From assembly GCA_900542425.1 (NCBI GenBank), contig UQNQ01000003.1, forward strand, positions 1 to 64,000: DNA of 64,000 nucleotides, read 5' to 3'. The position numbers were made by a program, and so were the translations under genes. Shown one piece after another: positions 25,672 through 33,671 of the stretch. Origin of the DNA: an uncultured Eubacteriales bacterium (GTDB taxonomy: Bacteria > Bacillota > Clostridia > Oscillospirales > CAG-272). Numbering within the stretch: the stretch's first letter is position 1; every line of letters starts with the position of its first letter. The notes beneath the pieces were generated by a model that saw only the letters and a list, made by a program, of their open reading frames with translations, did no database searches and had not been told where the DNA came from.

Positions 25672-27381
25672 TCAATCGGCAAAAACGGATGAAGGAGTGT
25701 GCCGAATGGATTCGGCCTCATTCAGCAGTTCTCTTGCGGCAGCGCGTGTTTGTTCGGTGATCGTCGCACCGCCTATGATGCGTGCGATTTCCGTTTCACG
25801 CTTTTCACGGGTGAGTTCATGTACGCCGGATTCCGTTCTGCCGTCCGATTCCGATTTGGAAACGAGAAGATGCATGTCGGCAATTGCCGCGATTTGCGGG
25901 GAATGCGTAACGCAGATTACCTGTGTTCCGTTTTTGGTTACTTCATGAAGCTTGACGCCGATTTTGTGAGAGGTCCTGCCGGATATACCCGTATCAATTT
26001 CATCGAAAATCAGCGTTCCTGTGTGCTCTTTGTCGGAAAACGCACATTTCAAGGCGAGCATCATTCGGGAAAGTTCTCCACCGGACGCTACCTTGGAAAA
26101 GGGAAGAAGTGGTTCTCCGGGATTTGCCGACACAAGAAAGGATACACGGTCGGCACCGTCCGGAGCAAATTCCTCAAGAGGTGCTACCTCGATGTGAAAA
26201 CGAACTTTTTCCATATCAAGGAATACAAGCTCTTTTGTGATTTTTTCTTCCAATTCTTCAGCGGCATGACGTCTTTTTTTCGTCATGACGGCCGCAATGC
26301 GTTTCATTTGCGCACGGATTTCCGAAATTTCGTTTTCAAGATCCGAAATCAGTTCCTCCGCGCCCATGAGTTCACGCAGCTTTTTTTCCGCGCGCTCACG
26401 GTAAGCAAGGATTTCTGCCTCTGTAGCGCCATATTTTTTGCGAAGTCTTTGCAGACTCTCGAGCCGATTTTCAATTTTGTCAAGCATCTCGGACGGATTT
26501 TTTACGCCTACATCGCATTCGCGGCGCACACTTTCTGCGATATCCTCCAGACGATATCGAAAATCCGTCAGCGTTTCTGAGAAAGTGCCGGCATCCTTGA
26601 GCACATCCTCAAGCTCATCGATTGCTTCAGCCGCTTTCCCGATTAAATCGCAGGCGGACAAGCCTTTTTCATTCTGATAAAGCGCACGGTAAATGAGCTT
26701 CGCATGCTTTGCGATTTTTTCGGCATTTTGAAGCTTGATGCGTTTTGTCTTCAGTTCTTCTTCCTCGCCCTCGCGTGGTTTTACGGCATCAATATCGCGA
26801 ATCTGATATTTCAGAAGTTCGATATTTCTTTCTTTTTCCTGCTCGCCACGGACAATTTCAGAGAGACGCTGTTTGCGATGGAGTGCTTGTTCATAAAGCA
26901 GAGAGTATTCTTCTTTTTCCGGGTTGCAGTCCGCAAAAGCATCGAGAAAGCTTAGATAGTTTTCTTCGCTAAGCAAAATTTTCGTTGCATGCTGACCATG
27001 GATGCTGATCAGCTTTTCCGCGATTTCCCGCATGATGGCAAGCGGAACCGTCCGACCGTTGATCCGCGCTATGGAACCTCCCTTGTCGGTGATGTCCCGC
27101 TGGAGAAGTAAAGTCCCGTCTTCCGTTTCGATTCCGAGTGACTTTGCGGTTTCTGCTGCTTCTTGACCGATATCGCGGAACAGTGCCGATACGGTCGCTT
27201 TTTCTTCCCCTGTACGCAGAAGCTCTTTGTATGCGCGTTCTCCCATGATAAGTCCGACGGAATCGATGATAATAGACTTGCCGGCTCCTGTTTCGCCGGT
27301 CAGGACCGTCAGCGACGCGCTGGGACATATGCACTCATTTTTGATAATGGCAATATTGCTGATAAATAGCTCCGCTAACAC
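25672..27381 (-). CDS. recN: DNA repair protein RecN
   Basis: SMC-like ATPase that gathers broken DNA ends for recombination. 569 residues. Walker A GETGAGKSI at residues 29-37, a long coiled-coil middle, then the signature VASGGELSRMMLA and Walker B LIFDEIDTGISG. It begins with GTG behind GAGAGGCGG. It is 31 bases after argR, the classical argR-recN pair of Firmicutes. Confidence 0.96.
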   Translation of the reverse strand: MLAELFISNIAIIKNECICPSASLTVLTGETGAGKSIIIDSVGLIMGERAYKELLRTGEEKATVSALFRDIGQEAAETAKSLGIETEDGTLLLQRDITDKGGSIARINGRTVPLAIMREIAEKLISIHGQHATKILLSEENYLSFLDAFADCNPEKEEYSLLYEQALHRKQRLSEIVRGEQEKERNIELLKYQIRDIDAVKPREGEEEELKTKRIKLQNAEKIAKHAKLIYRALYQNEKGLSACDLIGKAAEAIDELEDVLKDAGTFSETLTDFRYRLEDIAESVRRECDVGVKNPSEMLDKIENRLESLQRLRKKYGATEAEILAYRERAEKKLRELMGAEELISDLENEISEIRAQMKRIAAVMTKKRRHAAEELEEKITKELVFLDMEKVRFHIEVAPLEEFAPDGADRVSFLVSANPGEPLLPFSKVASGGELSRMMLALKCAFSDKEHTGTLIFDEIDTGISGRTSHKIGVKLHEVTKNGTQVICVTHSPQIAAIADMHLLVSKSESDGRTESGVHELTREKRETEIARIIGGATITEQTRAAARELLNEAESIRHTPSSVFAD

Positions 27382-27412
27382 AAAGAAACCGCCTCTCTAT
27401 CGTTTTTTCGGA

Positions 27413-27865
27413 TCAAAGCCCGATGATATCCTTGACATAAGCCGTAAATTTTAAAGCATCCTCATCACTTCTGACAACGATAAAAATCGTATCGTCTCCG
27501 GCAATGCTGCCGACGACCGAATCGCCGGAAAGTGCGTCCACCGCGGCGGCAGCAGCGTTTGCCATCCCGGAATAGGTTTTGATTACCACGATGTTTTCTG
27601 CGTTTTCTGCACTGAGAATGGTTTCCCTCATGATATTTTTCAGTTTGCTTTCGTTCCCGGTGCCTTCGTTTTTCGCAACTGCATATCGGTATCCGCCGTT
27701 TTTGGTTGCCGTTTTCACAAGGCCAAGCTGTTTGATATCGCGGGATACGGTTGCCTGTGTGACCGGATATCCGCTTTCATGCAGCTTTTCAAGCAAATCA
27801 TCCTGTGTTTCAATCACATTTTCGGCGATAATTTCAAGAATTCTGGTATGGCGGGAATTTTTCAT
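27413..27865 (-). CDS. argR: Arginine repressor ArgR
   Basis: 150 residues. An N-terminal winged helix (HTRILEIIAENVIETQDDLLEKL, then QATVSRDIKQLGLVK) and a C-terminal hexamerisation domain with the arginine-binding GSIAGDDTIFIV. In the family it represses arginine synthesis and activates catabolism when bound to arginine. No arginine gene is in the window. It lies between nadK and recN. Confidence 0.96.
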   Translation of the reverse strand: MKNSRHTRILEIIAENVIETQDDLLEKLHESGYPVTQATVSRDIKQLGLVKTATKNGGYRYAVAKNEGTGNESKLKNIMRETILSAENAENIVVIKTYSGMANAAAAAVDALSGDSVVGSIAGDDTIFIVVRSDEDALKFTAYVKDIIGL

Positions 27866-27899
27866 GGCGGAATATCTCTCCTGTTATTTTTTCTTCGTT

Positions 27900-28769
27900 T
27901 TATTTTTTATTGAGCTTGGTTTCCAAAATGTCGAAAAAACGGTCCTGTCCGATTTTCACGATTTTTGACGTATACTTCGATTTTCTTATTTTAATTTCAG
28001 AGTCACATGAAAGATAGGTGCTGTTTTTTCCGTCTGTGGTAATCAGAATATCCGTGTTGTCGGCTTTTGTTTTTCCTCTGACGGTGATTTCTGTTTCCGG
28101 GGCAAAGATAACCGAGCTGCGAAGCAGTGTATGCGGACAAATCGGCGTTACGGAAATGAGACTTGCTGTTGGGTCGATAACCGGACCTCCTGCGGACAGG
28201 GAATAGGCGGTAGAGCCGGTGGGTGTGGCAATAATCAGTCCGTCGGCGCGGTAGCCGAGCAATTTTTCCTCTCCGTTTTGGAGTTCGAATTCTCCCATTT
28301 TGGAGCGGGTACCGCTTGCGATCACGACCTCATTGAGGACGCGCTGACGATGTACTGTAAATTTGGCGGTGAGTTCCACATCAAGCATCATTCGTTCTTC
28401 TATTGAAAAATTTCCGTTTGCGATTTCTGAAAGCGTTGTGATCTTGTCCCGTTCCACTGCGGTGAGAAAGCCAAGATTGCCAAGATTGACACCGACAACA
28501 GGCTTGGCGTTTTCAGAAGCACGTATGCAGACGTCCAGCATGGTGCCGTCTCCGCCAAGGACAACGATCATATCCGATGTTTCAAACAGATCTCGTTCGC
28601 TGTATATGAGAAGTACGTGATCGCGCTGATCGCCGAGTCTGTACTTTACATTTTGGTTGATTAAAACCTGAAGTCCGCATTCCGAGAGAACCTTTACGGC
28701 TTCTCTGGTGTAGGAAAAGTCAACATCGCATTCAAGCTTTGTGATAATGGCGACTTTTTTTGGAATCAT
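27900..28769 (-). CDS. nadK: NAD kinase
   Basis: Phosphorylates NAD to NADP. 289 residues. The GGDGTMLD motif, the NLGNLGFLTA segment and GSTAYSLSAGGP are all present. I chose the ATG at 28769 because AAGGAG lies 9-10 bases upstream; a start 7 codons earlier lacks one. It sits between tlyA and argR in the conserved tlyA-nadK-argR-recN order. Confidence 0.95.
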   Translation of the reverse strand: MIPKKVAIITKLECDVDFSYTREAVKVLSECGLQVLINQNVKYRLGDQRDHVLLIYSERDLFETSDMIVVLGGDGTMLDVCIRASENAKPVVGVNLGNLGFLTAVERDKITTLSEIANGNFSIEERMMLDVELTAKFTVHRQRVLNEVVIASGTRSKMGEFELQNGEEKLLGYRADGLIIATPTGSTAYSLSAGGPVIDPTASLISVTPICPHTLLRSSVIFAPETEITVRGKTKADNTDILITTDGKNSTYLSCDSEIKIRKSKYTSKIVKIGQDRFFDILETKLNKK

Positions 28770-28832
28770 CGTATATATCTCCTTTTTCATTGTGAATTGG
28801 TTTACAAAAACGCTGATTTTAACACAGCGTGC

Positions 28833-29609
28833 TTACTGTAGAGCTGCTTTTTCAATGATATTTTCATCAAACGGGGGTTCCGTGCCCGCCCGGAAAAGGG
28901 CTAGGTATTCGCGGTTCCCGTCTCCGCCTGAAATGGGAGACGGTATCAGTCCTTCCGGGAAAAGCCCGTTCGCTCTTGCGGCGGAAAAAAGCGCCGATAT
29001 CACAGAGATATGGACTTTCCGGTCGCGCACAATCCCGTTTTTTCCGAGATGCTCGCGACCCGCTTCAAACTGCGGCTTGATGAGTGTGACAAATGCGCCT
29101 CCGGGTAAGAGGATACGCGCGGCGGCAGGGTAAATCAGTGCCTGAGAAATAAATGAGAGGTCGCAGACCGCAAGCTCACACATGCCTCCGATATCTTCCG
29201 GCGTCAGTGTGCGTGCATTGACTCCTTCCATGGAGCACACGCGGGGATCTTTTTGAAGCGTTTTGTCAAGCTGTCCATGTCCCACATCTACAGCGATGAC
29301 CTTGGAGGCTCCGTGCTGTAGAAGACAGTCGGTAAAACCTCCTGTCGAAGCACCGAGATCCAGTGCTGTTTTGCCGGCGACATCCAGTCTGAACGCTGAA
29401 ATCGCTGCTTCCAGCTTGATACCGCCGCGGCTTACATATTTCGATGGATTCAGAATGACGACAAGAGACGGATCGGTGTGCTCCGGAATTTCCTGAGACG
29501 GTTTTTTTATGGGAATCTCTCCGAGTGTCACCCCGGATGCAATCAAAGCCGTCGCATGACTTCTGCTTTTTGCAAATCCATGAGTGTAGAGAAAACGATC
29601 GGCACGCAT
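28833..29609 (-). CDS. tlyA: TlyA-family rRNA 2'-O-methyltransferase (FtsJ fold)
   Basis: 258 residues. An N-terminal S4 domain (MRADRFLYTHGFAKSRSHAT) is followed by a FtsJ-type SAM-binding domain with ALDLGASTGGFTDCLLQHGA. Members methylate ribose in 16S and/or 23S rRNA; some were first named hemolysins. The start at 29609 has GAAAGGA upstream. The xseA/xseB/ispA/dxs genes that often precede tlyA are absent here. Confidence 0.92.
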   Translation of the reverse strand: MRADRFLYTHGFAKSRSHATALIASGVTLGEIPIKKPSQEIPEHTDPSLVVILNPSKYVSRGGIKLEAAISAFRLDVAGKTALDLGASTGGFTDCLLQHGASKVIAVDVGHGQLDKTLQKDPRVCSMEGVNARTLTPEDIGGMCELAVCDLSFISQALIYPAAARILLPGGAFVTLIKPQFEAGREHLGKNGIVRDRKVHISVISALFSAARANGLFPEGLIPSPISGGDGNREYLALFRAGTEPPFDENIIEKAALQ

Positions 29610-29702
29610 ATCAATATTCCTTTCATAGCCGACAAGCCGGCACGGGAGCACCTTGTCAGATCGGAGAAAATTTACGCCGGATAAATGAATCAATTCTTTC
29701 TT

Positions 29703-29731
29703 ATTATATCATAATGAAAATCAATATTCAA
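29703..29731 (-). promoter_or_regulatory. Sigma-A promoter of tlyA-nadK-argR-recN
   Basis: On the minus strand TTGAAT (29731-29726), 17-base spacer, TATAAT (29708-29703). Confidence 0.75.
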
Positions 29732-29832
29732 GAGAAGCGAAAAAGATTCCCGTCGGTTTTGTATGGATGGCAGACAAAAGAATAGACTTCGAATCAAAAA
29801 ACGACCGGAGAAATGATTTTCCGCGCTCTATG

Positions 29833-29861
29833 TTTACATTTCTGTGTTTTTGTGATATAAT
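29833..29861 (+). promoter_or_regulatory. Sigma-A promoter of yitT-family gene
   Basis: TTTACA (29833-29838), 17-base spacer, TATAAT (29856-29861). Confidence 0.78.
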
Positions 29862-29976
29862 ACCGGTATCATGGCAATGGTTTGCGGCAGATATCCATTT
29901 TCGGTACCCGCGGATCTGCCGCTTTCATCGTAGCTTTTACCGGAATGTATACAGTATCCGAAAGGGGATCTATCCT

Positions 29977-30849
29977 ATGAAACTCAAAGAAAAAATAAAC
30001 AGCAGAACCATTTCGGAATTTCTTATGCTGACGGCGGGATCTATTATCACGGCGCTGGGCGTATATTTTTTCAAGATGCCAAACCATTTTTCCATGGGCG
30101 GATTCAGCGGTCTTTCGATTCTGTTAGGAGAACTGCTGTCCATGGATACTTCCATGCTGGTTACGATTTTAAATTTGCTTTCTTTGGTTGTGGGCTTTTT
30201 ATTCCTCGGCTGGGGTGTCGGGGGAAAGACGGTATATTGTACGCTTCTGTATACGGCGATGATCAATGTTTTCGAATGGCTTTATCCCATGAAAATGCCG
30301 TTTACAGATGAGCGCGTGCTTGAGCTGATTGCGGCAAGTTTGCTTGGTGCTATCGGGGCCGGACTGCTTTTCAAATGCGGAGGCAGTACGGGCGGGACGG
30401 ATATCATCGCCCTGGTTTTTCGCAAGTATACAAGCGCGGATATCAGTATTTCTATGATGATTGCCGACGGGGTAATTGTCGCTGCGTCTTTCTTTGTTTT
30501 CGATATTCCGACGGGACTTTGCTCGGTGATCGGAATGCTTATCAAGACTTCTCTTGTTCAGACGGTTGTGGATAGCCTGAACCGCCGCAAAAGTCTTATC
30601 ATTATTACAACGGCGCCGCATGAAATCACTGCCTATATTACGGAAACACTCCATCGTTCCGCGACAATATGGGATGCTCAGGGTGCTTTTACGGATACGA
30701 ATAAATCTGTTATCTTTACCGCTATGACACCTTATCAGGCGGCGAAGCTTAAGGATTTTGCCAAAACGGTTGATGAACACGCTTTTGTAACCATCAATAA
30801 AACAAGTGAAATTTACGGGAAGGGATTTTTGCCGTTCGGCAGAAATTAA
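29977..30849 (+). CDS. YitT family membrane protein (DUF161/DUF2179)
   Basis: 290 residues. Five to six hydrophobic segments in the first 200 residues carry the family motifs FFKMPNHFSMGGFSGLSILL and GAGLLFKCGGSTGGTDI. A cytoplasmic DUF2179 domain (about 205-290, with HRSATIWDAQGAFT) follows. The family is widespread in Firmicutes and without proven substrate. The start at 29977 has AAAGGGG upstream; the longer frame reading through the promoter is rejected. Confidence 0.9.
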   Translation: MKLKEKINSRTISEFLMLTAGSIITALGVYFFKMPNHFSMGGFSGLSILLGELLSMDTSMLVTILNLLSLVVGFLFLGWGVGGKTVYCTLLYTAMINVFEWLYPMKMPFTDERVLELIAASLLGAIGAGLLFKCGGSTGGTDIIALVFRKYTSADISISMMIADGVIVAASFFVFDIPTGLCSVIGMLIKTSLVQTVVDSLNRRKSLIIITTAPHEITAYITETLHRSATIWDAQGAFTDTNKSVIFTAMTPYQAAKLKDFAKTVDEHAFVTINKTSEIYGKGFLPFGRN

Positions 30850-31178
30850 AATGGATGGCGTTTTTTATAAAACAGCAATTTTTTTGTATATGCCTGTGAA
30901 GAGAAACGCCATTGGAAAGGTATCGCTTCAGCGAGAAAGCGGCGGGGAAAAAGGAACGATTTAAATTCCTCCCGGGAAATAAATTGAGTTTCTGTTGTCC
31001 GGAGTCAAGGTATCAATAAGCTTGTCGGAGACGGAAGCGATATTTTACAATTTTTATCTTTGATAGATTCAGAAGCGTTGTCGGAACATTTTGAATTGAT
31101 ATGATTTCATGAAAAAGCATCGCTGGTGCGCTGTAAGGAAAAACATATTCCAAAAAGCAAAAATATTTTTTGCTGCTA
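30850..31178. other. Intergenic region between yitT and the pyr promoter
   Basis: No gene is supported. ATGGCGTTT near 30855 and AAACGCCAT near 30905 could pair as a loose terminator of yitT. An A/T hairpin AGCAAAAAATATTTTTGCTTTTT lies on the minus strand near 31155-31177. The rest shows nothing I recognise. Confidence 0.5.
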
Positions 31179-31208
31179 TTGACATGTGCGATTGCGGCGT
31201 GATATAAT
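31179..31208 (+). promoter_or_regulatory. Sigma-A promoter of the pyr operon
   Basis: TTGACA (31179-31184), 18-base spacer, TATAAT (31203-31208). Confidence 0.85.
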
Positions 31209-31219
31209 AAAAACAATAA

Positions 31220-31327
31220 AGTCTTTAAGTTGGTACGGAGCTGCCGGCAAGATTTCGCATAACGAAGCGTCTCATGATGGAGACGGCTTTTTGCCGCGCA
31301 GAACTTGTCAGATGGACAAGTTTTTTT
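31220..31327 (+). promoter_or_regulatory. Pyrimidine attenuator with PyrR-like binding stem
   Basis: The leader reads GTCTTTAAGTTGGTACGG, then AGCTGCCGGCAAGAT (31221-31253). UCUU/AAGA and GUUGGU/GCCGGC form a stem-bulge-stem around ACGGAGCU. This follows the layout of the PyrR anti-antiterminator (UUUAA bulge, GUCC-GAG loop, GGCAAG), although the loop is degenerate. A terminator follows at 31302. UTP-dependent attenuation of all eight downstream genes is inferred. pyrR itself is not in the window. Confidence 0.65.
31302..31327 (+). terminator. Attenuator terminator of the pyr leader
   Basis: ACTTGTC-AGATG-GACAAGT followed by six T, 28 bases before the pyrC start codon. Confidence 0.85.
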
Positions 31328-31355
31328 ATGATTCGGAACAGGGAAAGGTGTTTTT

Positions 31356-32597
31356 ATGCTTACGGTTTTGAGAGATGCGGCAGTATATGAGAACGGAGCT
31401 ATTCGGAAAAGAAATCTTCTTTTCGACGGCGTCGAGGTTTCTTCTTTTTCGGAAACCGCTTTGACGGGGATATCCGTTTCTTATGTCGATCATGCGTTGG
31501 TTTTACCCGGTTTTTGTGATGTGCATGTGCATTTCCGAGAGCCGGGTTTTTCTTATAAAGAAGACATTGCAAGCGGAACTGCTGCTGCGGCGCGCGGCGG
31601 ATATACGGCAGTCTGCACGATGCCGAATTTATCTCCCGCACCGGATAACGCAGAGCATTTGAAGATAGAAACGGACGCCATATCCCGTTCGGCGCGTATT
31701 GCGGTATATCCCTATGGAACTATCACCAAGGAGGAGCATGGATGTGAACTTTCTGATATGGAAGCGCTTTCCGCGTCGGTGATTGCTTTCTCGGACGACG
31801 GACACGGCGTGCAGAGCGATGATATCATGGAATCGGCAATGCGAAAGGCCAAATCGCTCGGCAAAATTATCGCTGCCCATTGCGAGGATAATTCCTTGCT
31901 GCACGGCGGATATATTCATGACGGAATTTATGCGAGAGAACACGGACACCGTGGGATATCCTCAGAAAGCGAATGGCGCCAAATCGAACGCGATCTTATG
32001 TTGGCGCAAAAAACGGGATGTGCCTATCATGTATGCCATATTTCGACAGCGGAAAGTGTGGCTCTTATCCGGTCAGCCAAGGCCGCAGGTGTTGATGTGA
32101 CCTGCGAGACAGCTCCCCATTATCTTGTGCTGGATGAGAGAAATTTAGAAGAGGACGGACGTTTTAAAATGAATCCGCCGCTTCGGTCACCGCGTGACAG
32201 AGAAGCGCTGCTTGAAGGAATTTCGGATGGGACGATCGATATGATCGCAACGGATCATGCACCGCATAGTGTCGAGGAAAAAGCCCGCGGGCTTGAGAAA
32301 AGCGCGATGGGAATCGTAGGTCTTGAAACTGCATTTCCTGTGCTATATACGGAACTTGTCAAAAAAAATGTAATAAGCCTTGAGAGACTGGTGATGCTGA
32401 TGTCGGTATCGCCGCGCAGCCGGTTTGGCATACCGTCTGACCCCGGTTTCTGTATCTACGATATCAGTCATGAATATGAAATTTGTCCGGATGACTTTCT
32501 GTCGCGGGGGAGAAGCACCCCTTTTGCGGGAATGCGGGTCTTCGGAAAATGTCTTGCAACGGTATACGGAGGAAAAACAGTATGGCAAAGCAAATGA
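31356..32597 (+). CDS. pyrC: Dihydroorotase
   Basis: Third step of UMP synthesis, carbamoyl-aspartate to dihydroorotate. 413 residues, type-I (class III) amidohydrolase. The metal motif DVHVHFREPG is near residues 54-63, the bridging region has AHCEDN, and the catalytic Asp is in IATDHAPHS. First gene of the pyr operon and overlapped by carA. Confidence 0.96.
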   Translation: MLTVLRDAAVYENGAIRKRNLLFDGVEVSSFSETALTGISVSYVDHALVLPGFCDVHVHFREPGFSYKEDIASGTAAAARGGYTAVCTMPNLSPAPDNAEHLKIETDAISRSARIAVYPYGTITKEEHGCELSDMEALSASVIAFSDDGHGVQSDDIMESAMRKAKSLGKIIAAHCEDNSLLHGGYIHDGIYAREHGHRGISSESEWRQIERDLMLAQKTGCAYHVCHISTAESVALIRSAKAAGVDVTCETAPHYLVLDERNLEEDGRFKMNPPLRSPRDREALLEGISDGTIDMIATDHAPHSVEEKARGLEKSAMGIVGLETAFPVLYTELVKKNVISLERLVMLMSVSPRSRFGIPSDPGFCIYDISHEYEICPDDFLSRGRSTPFAGMRVFGKCLATVYGGKTVWQSK

Positions 32598-33670
32598 ACA
32601 AGAAGATTGTCTTAGAGGACGGAAGCGAATATTTTGGATATGGTTTCGGTGCGGATATCGACCGGGTATGTGAGATTGTATTCAATACGTCTATGGTAGG
32701 ATATCAGGAGATTGTTTCGGATCCCTCTTATACGGATCAGGCGGTTGTAATGACCTATCCGCTGATCGGCAATTACGGGATTACCGACGAGGATTATGAA
32801 ACAAAAACGCCGACCATCGGTGGACTTATCGTTCGGGAGTATAACGACCTCCCATCGAATTTCCGGTATACCAAAACTTTGTCTGAGATGATGGAGGAAT
32901 ATCATGTACCGGGAATTGCCGGAATCGATACGCGCAAACTGACACGCAGCATCCGTGATTTCGGTTCCCGCCGGGTACTCATCACCTCGGCGGATACGCC
33001 GCATGAGACGGCACTGGAAACGATCCGGAATACACAGATCCCGCATGATGCCGTTTCCCGCGTCAGTTGCCGTAAGCGCTGGTATTCCCGCACGGCAAAT
33101 GCCAGGTTCAATGTTGTGGCGGTGGATTGCGGCATTAAGCTGGGAATCATTCGTTCTCTGAACGCGCGCGGCTGCAATGTGACGGTTATGCCGTGGAATA
33201 CCTTGCCGGACGAGGTGGAGCGCATGAAACCAGATGGCATTTTTCTTTCCAATGGTCCCGGGGATCCCGAGGATGTAACGCCTGTGATTGAGCTGATTCG
33301 GTCGCTGCGCGGAAAATATCCGATTTTCGGCATCTGTCTCGGACACCAGATGATCAGTCTTGCCTATGGGGCAAAAACATATAAGCTGAAATTCGGACAC
33401 CGCGGCGGCAACCATCCCGTGAAAAATCTTCTGACGGGAAAGCTTGAGATTACCTCTCAGAACCACAGCTATGCCGTGGATGCGGCAAGCGTTTCAGGTA
33501 CGGGACTTGAGATTACACATATCAATTTGCTGGATCATACGGTAGAGGGTGTACGCTGCGCACAAGACCGGGTTTTCTCTGTGCAGTATCACCCGGAAAG
33601 CTCGCCCGGTCCACAGGACAGCGCTTATTTATTTGATGCGTTTATCGCGCTGATGAAAGGAGATAAATGA
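32582..33670 (+). CDS. carA: Carbamoyl phosphate synthase small subunit
   Basis: Glutamine amidotransferase subunit that feeds ammonia to CarB. 362 residues. The nucleophile is Cys in FGICLGHQMI, with His/Glu in YHPESSPGP. The start at 32582 has GGAGGAAAAACAGT upstream and overlaps pyrC's end by 16 bases, indicating coupled translation. It lies inside the pyr operon, so this copy serves pyrimidines rather than arginine. Confidence 0.96.
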   Translation: MAKQMNKKIVLEDGSEYFGYGFGADIDRVCEIVFNTSMVGYQEIVSDPSYTDQAVVMTYPLIGNYGITDEDYETKTPTIGGLIVREYNDLPSNFRYTKTLSEMMEEYHVPGIAGIDTRKLTRSIRDFGSRRVLITSADTPHETALETIRNTQIPHDAVSRVSCRKRWYSRTANARFNVVAVDCGIKLGIIRSLNARGCNVTVMPWNTLPDEVERMKPDGIFLSNGPGDPEDVTPVIELIRSLRGKYPIFGICLGHQMISLAYGAKTYKLKFGHRGGNHPVKNLLTGKLEITSQNHSYAVDAASVSGTGLEITHINLLDHTVEGVRCAQDRVFSVQYHPESSPGPQDSAYLFDAFIALMKGDK

Positions 33671-33671
33671 C

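Noticed and set aside
31013..31216. 67-residue minus-strand frame between yitT and pyr
   Set aside because: Overlaps the pyr promoter, no ribosome site, no similarity.
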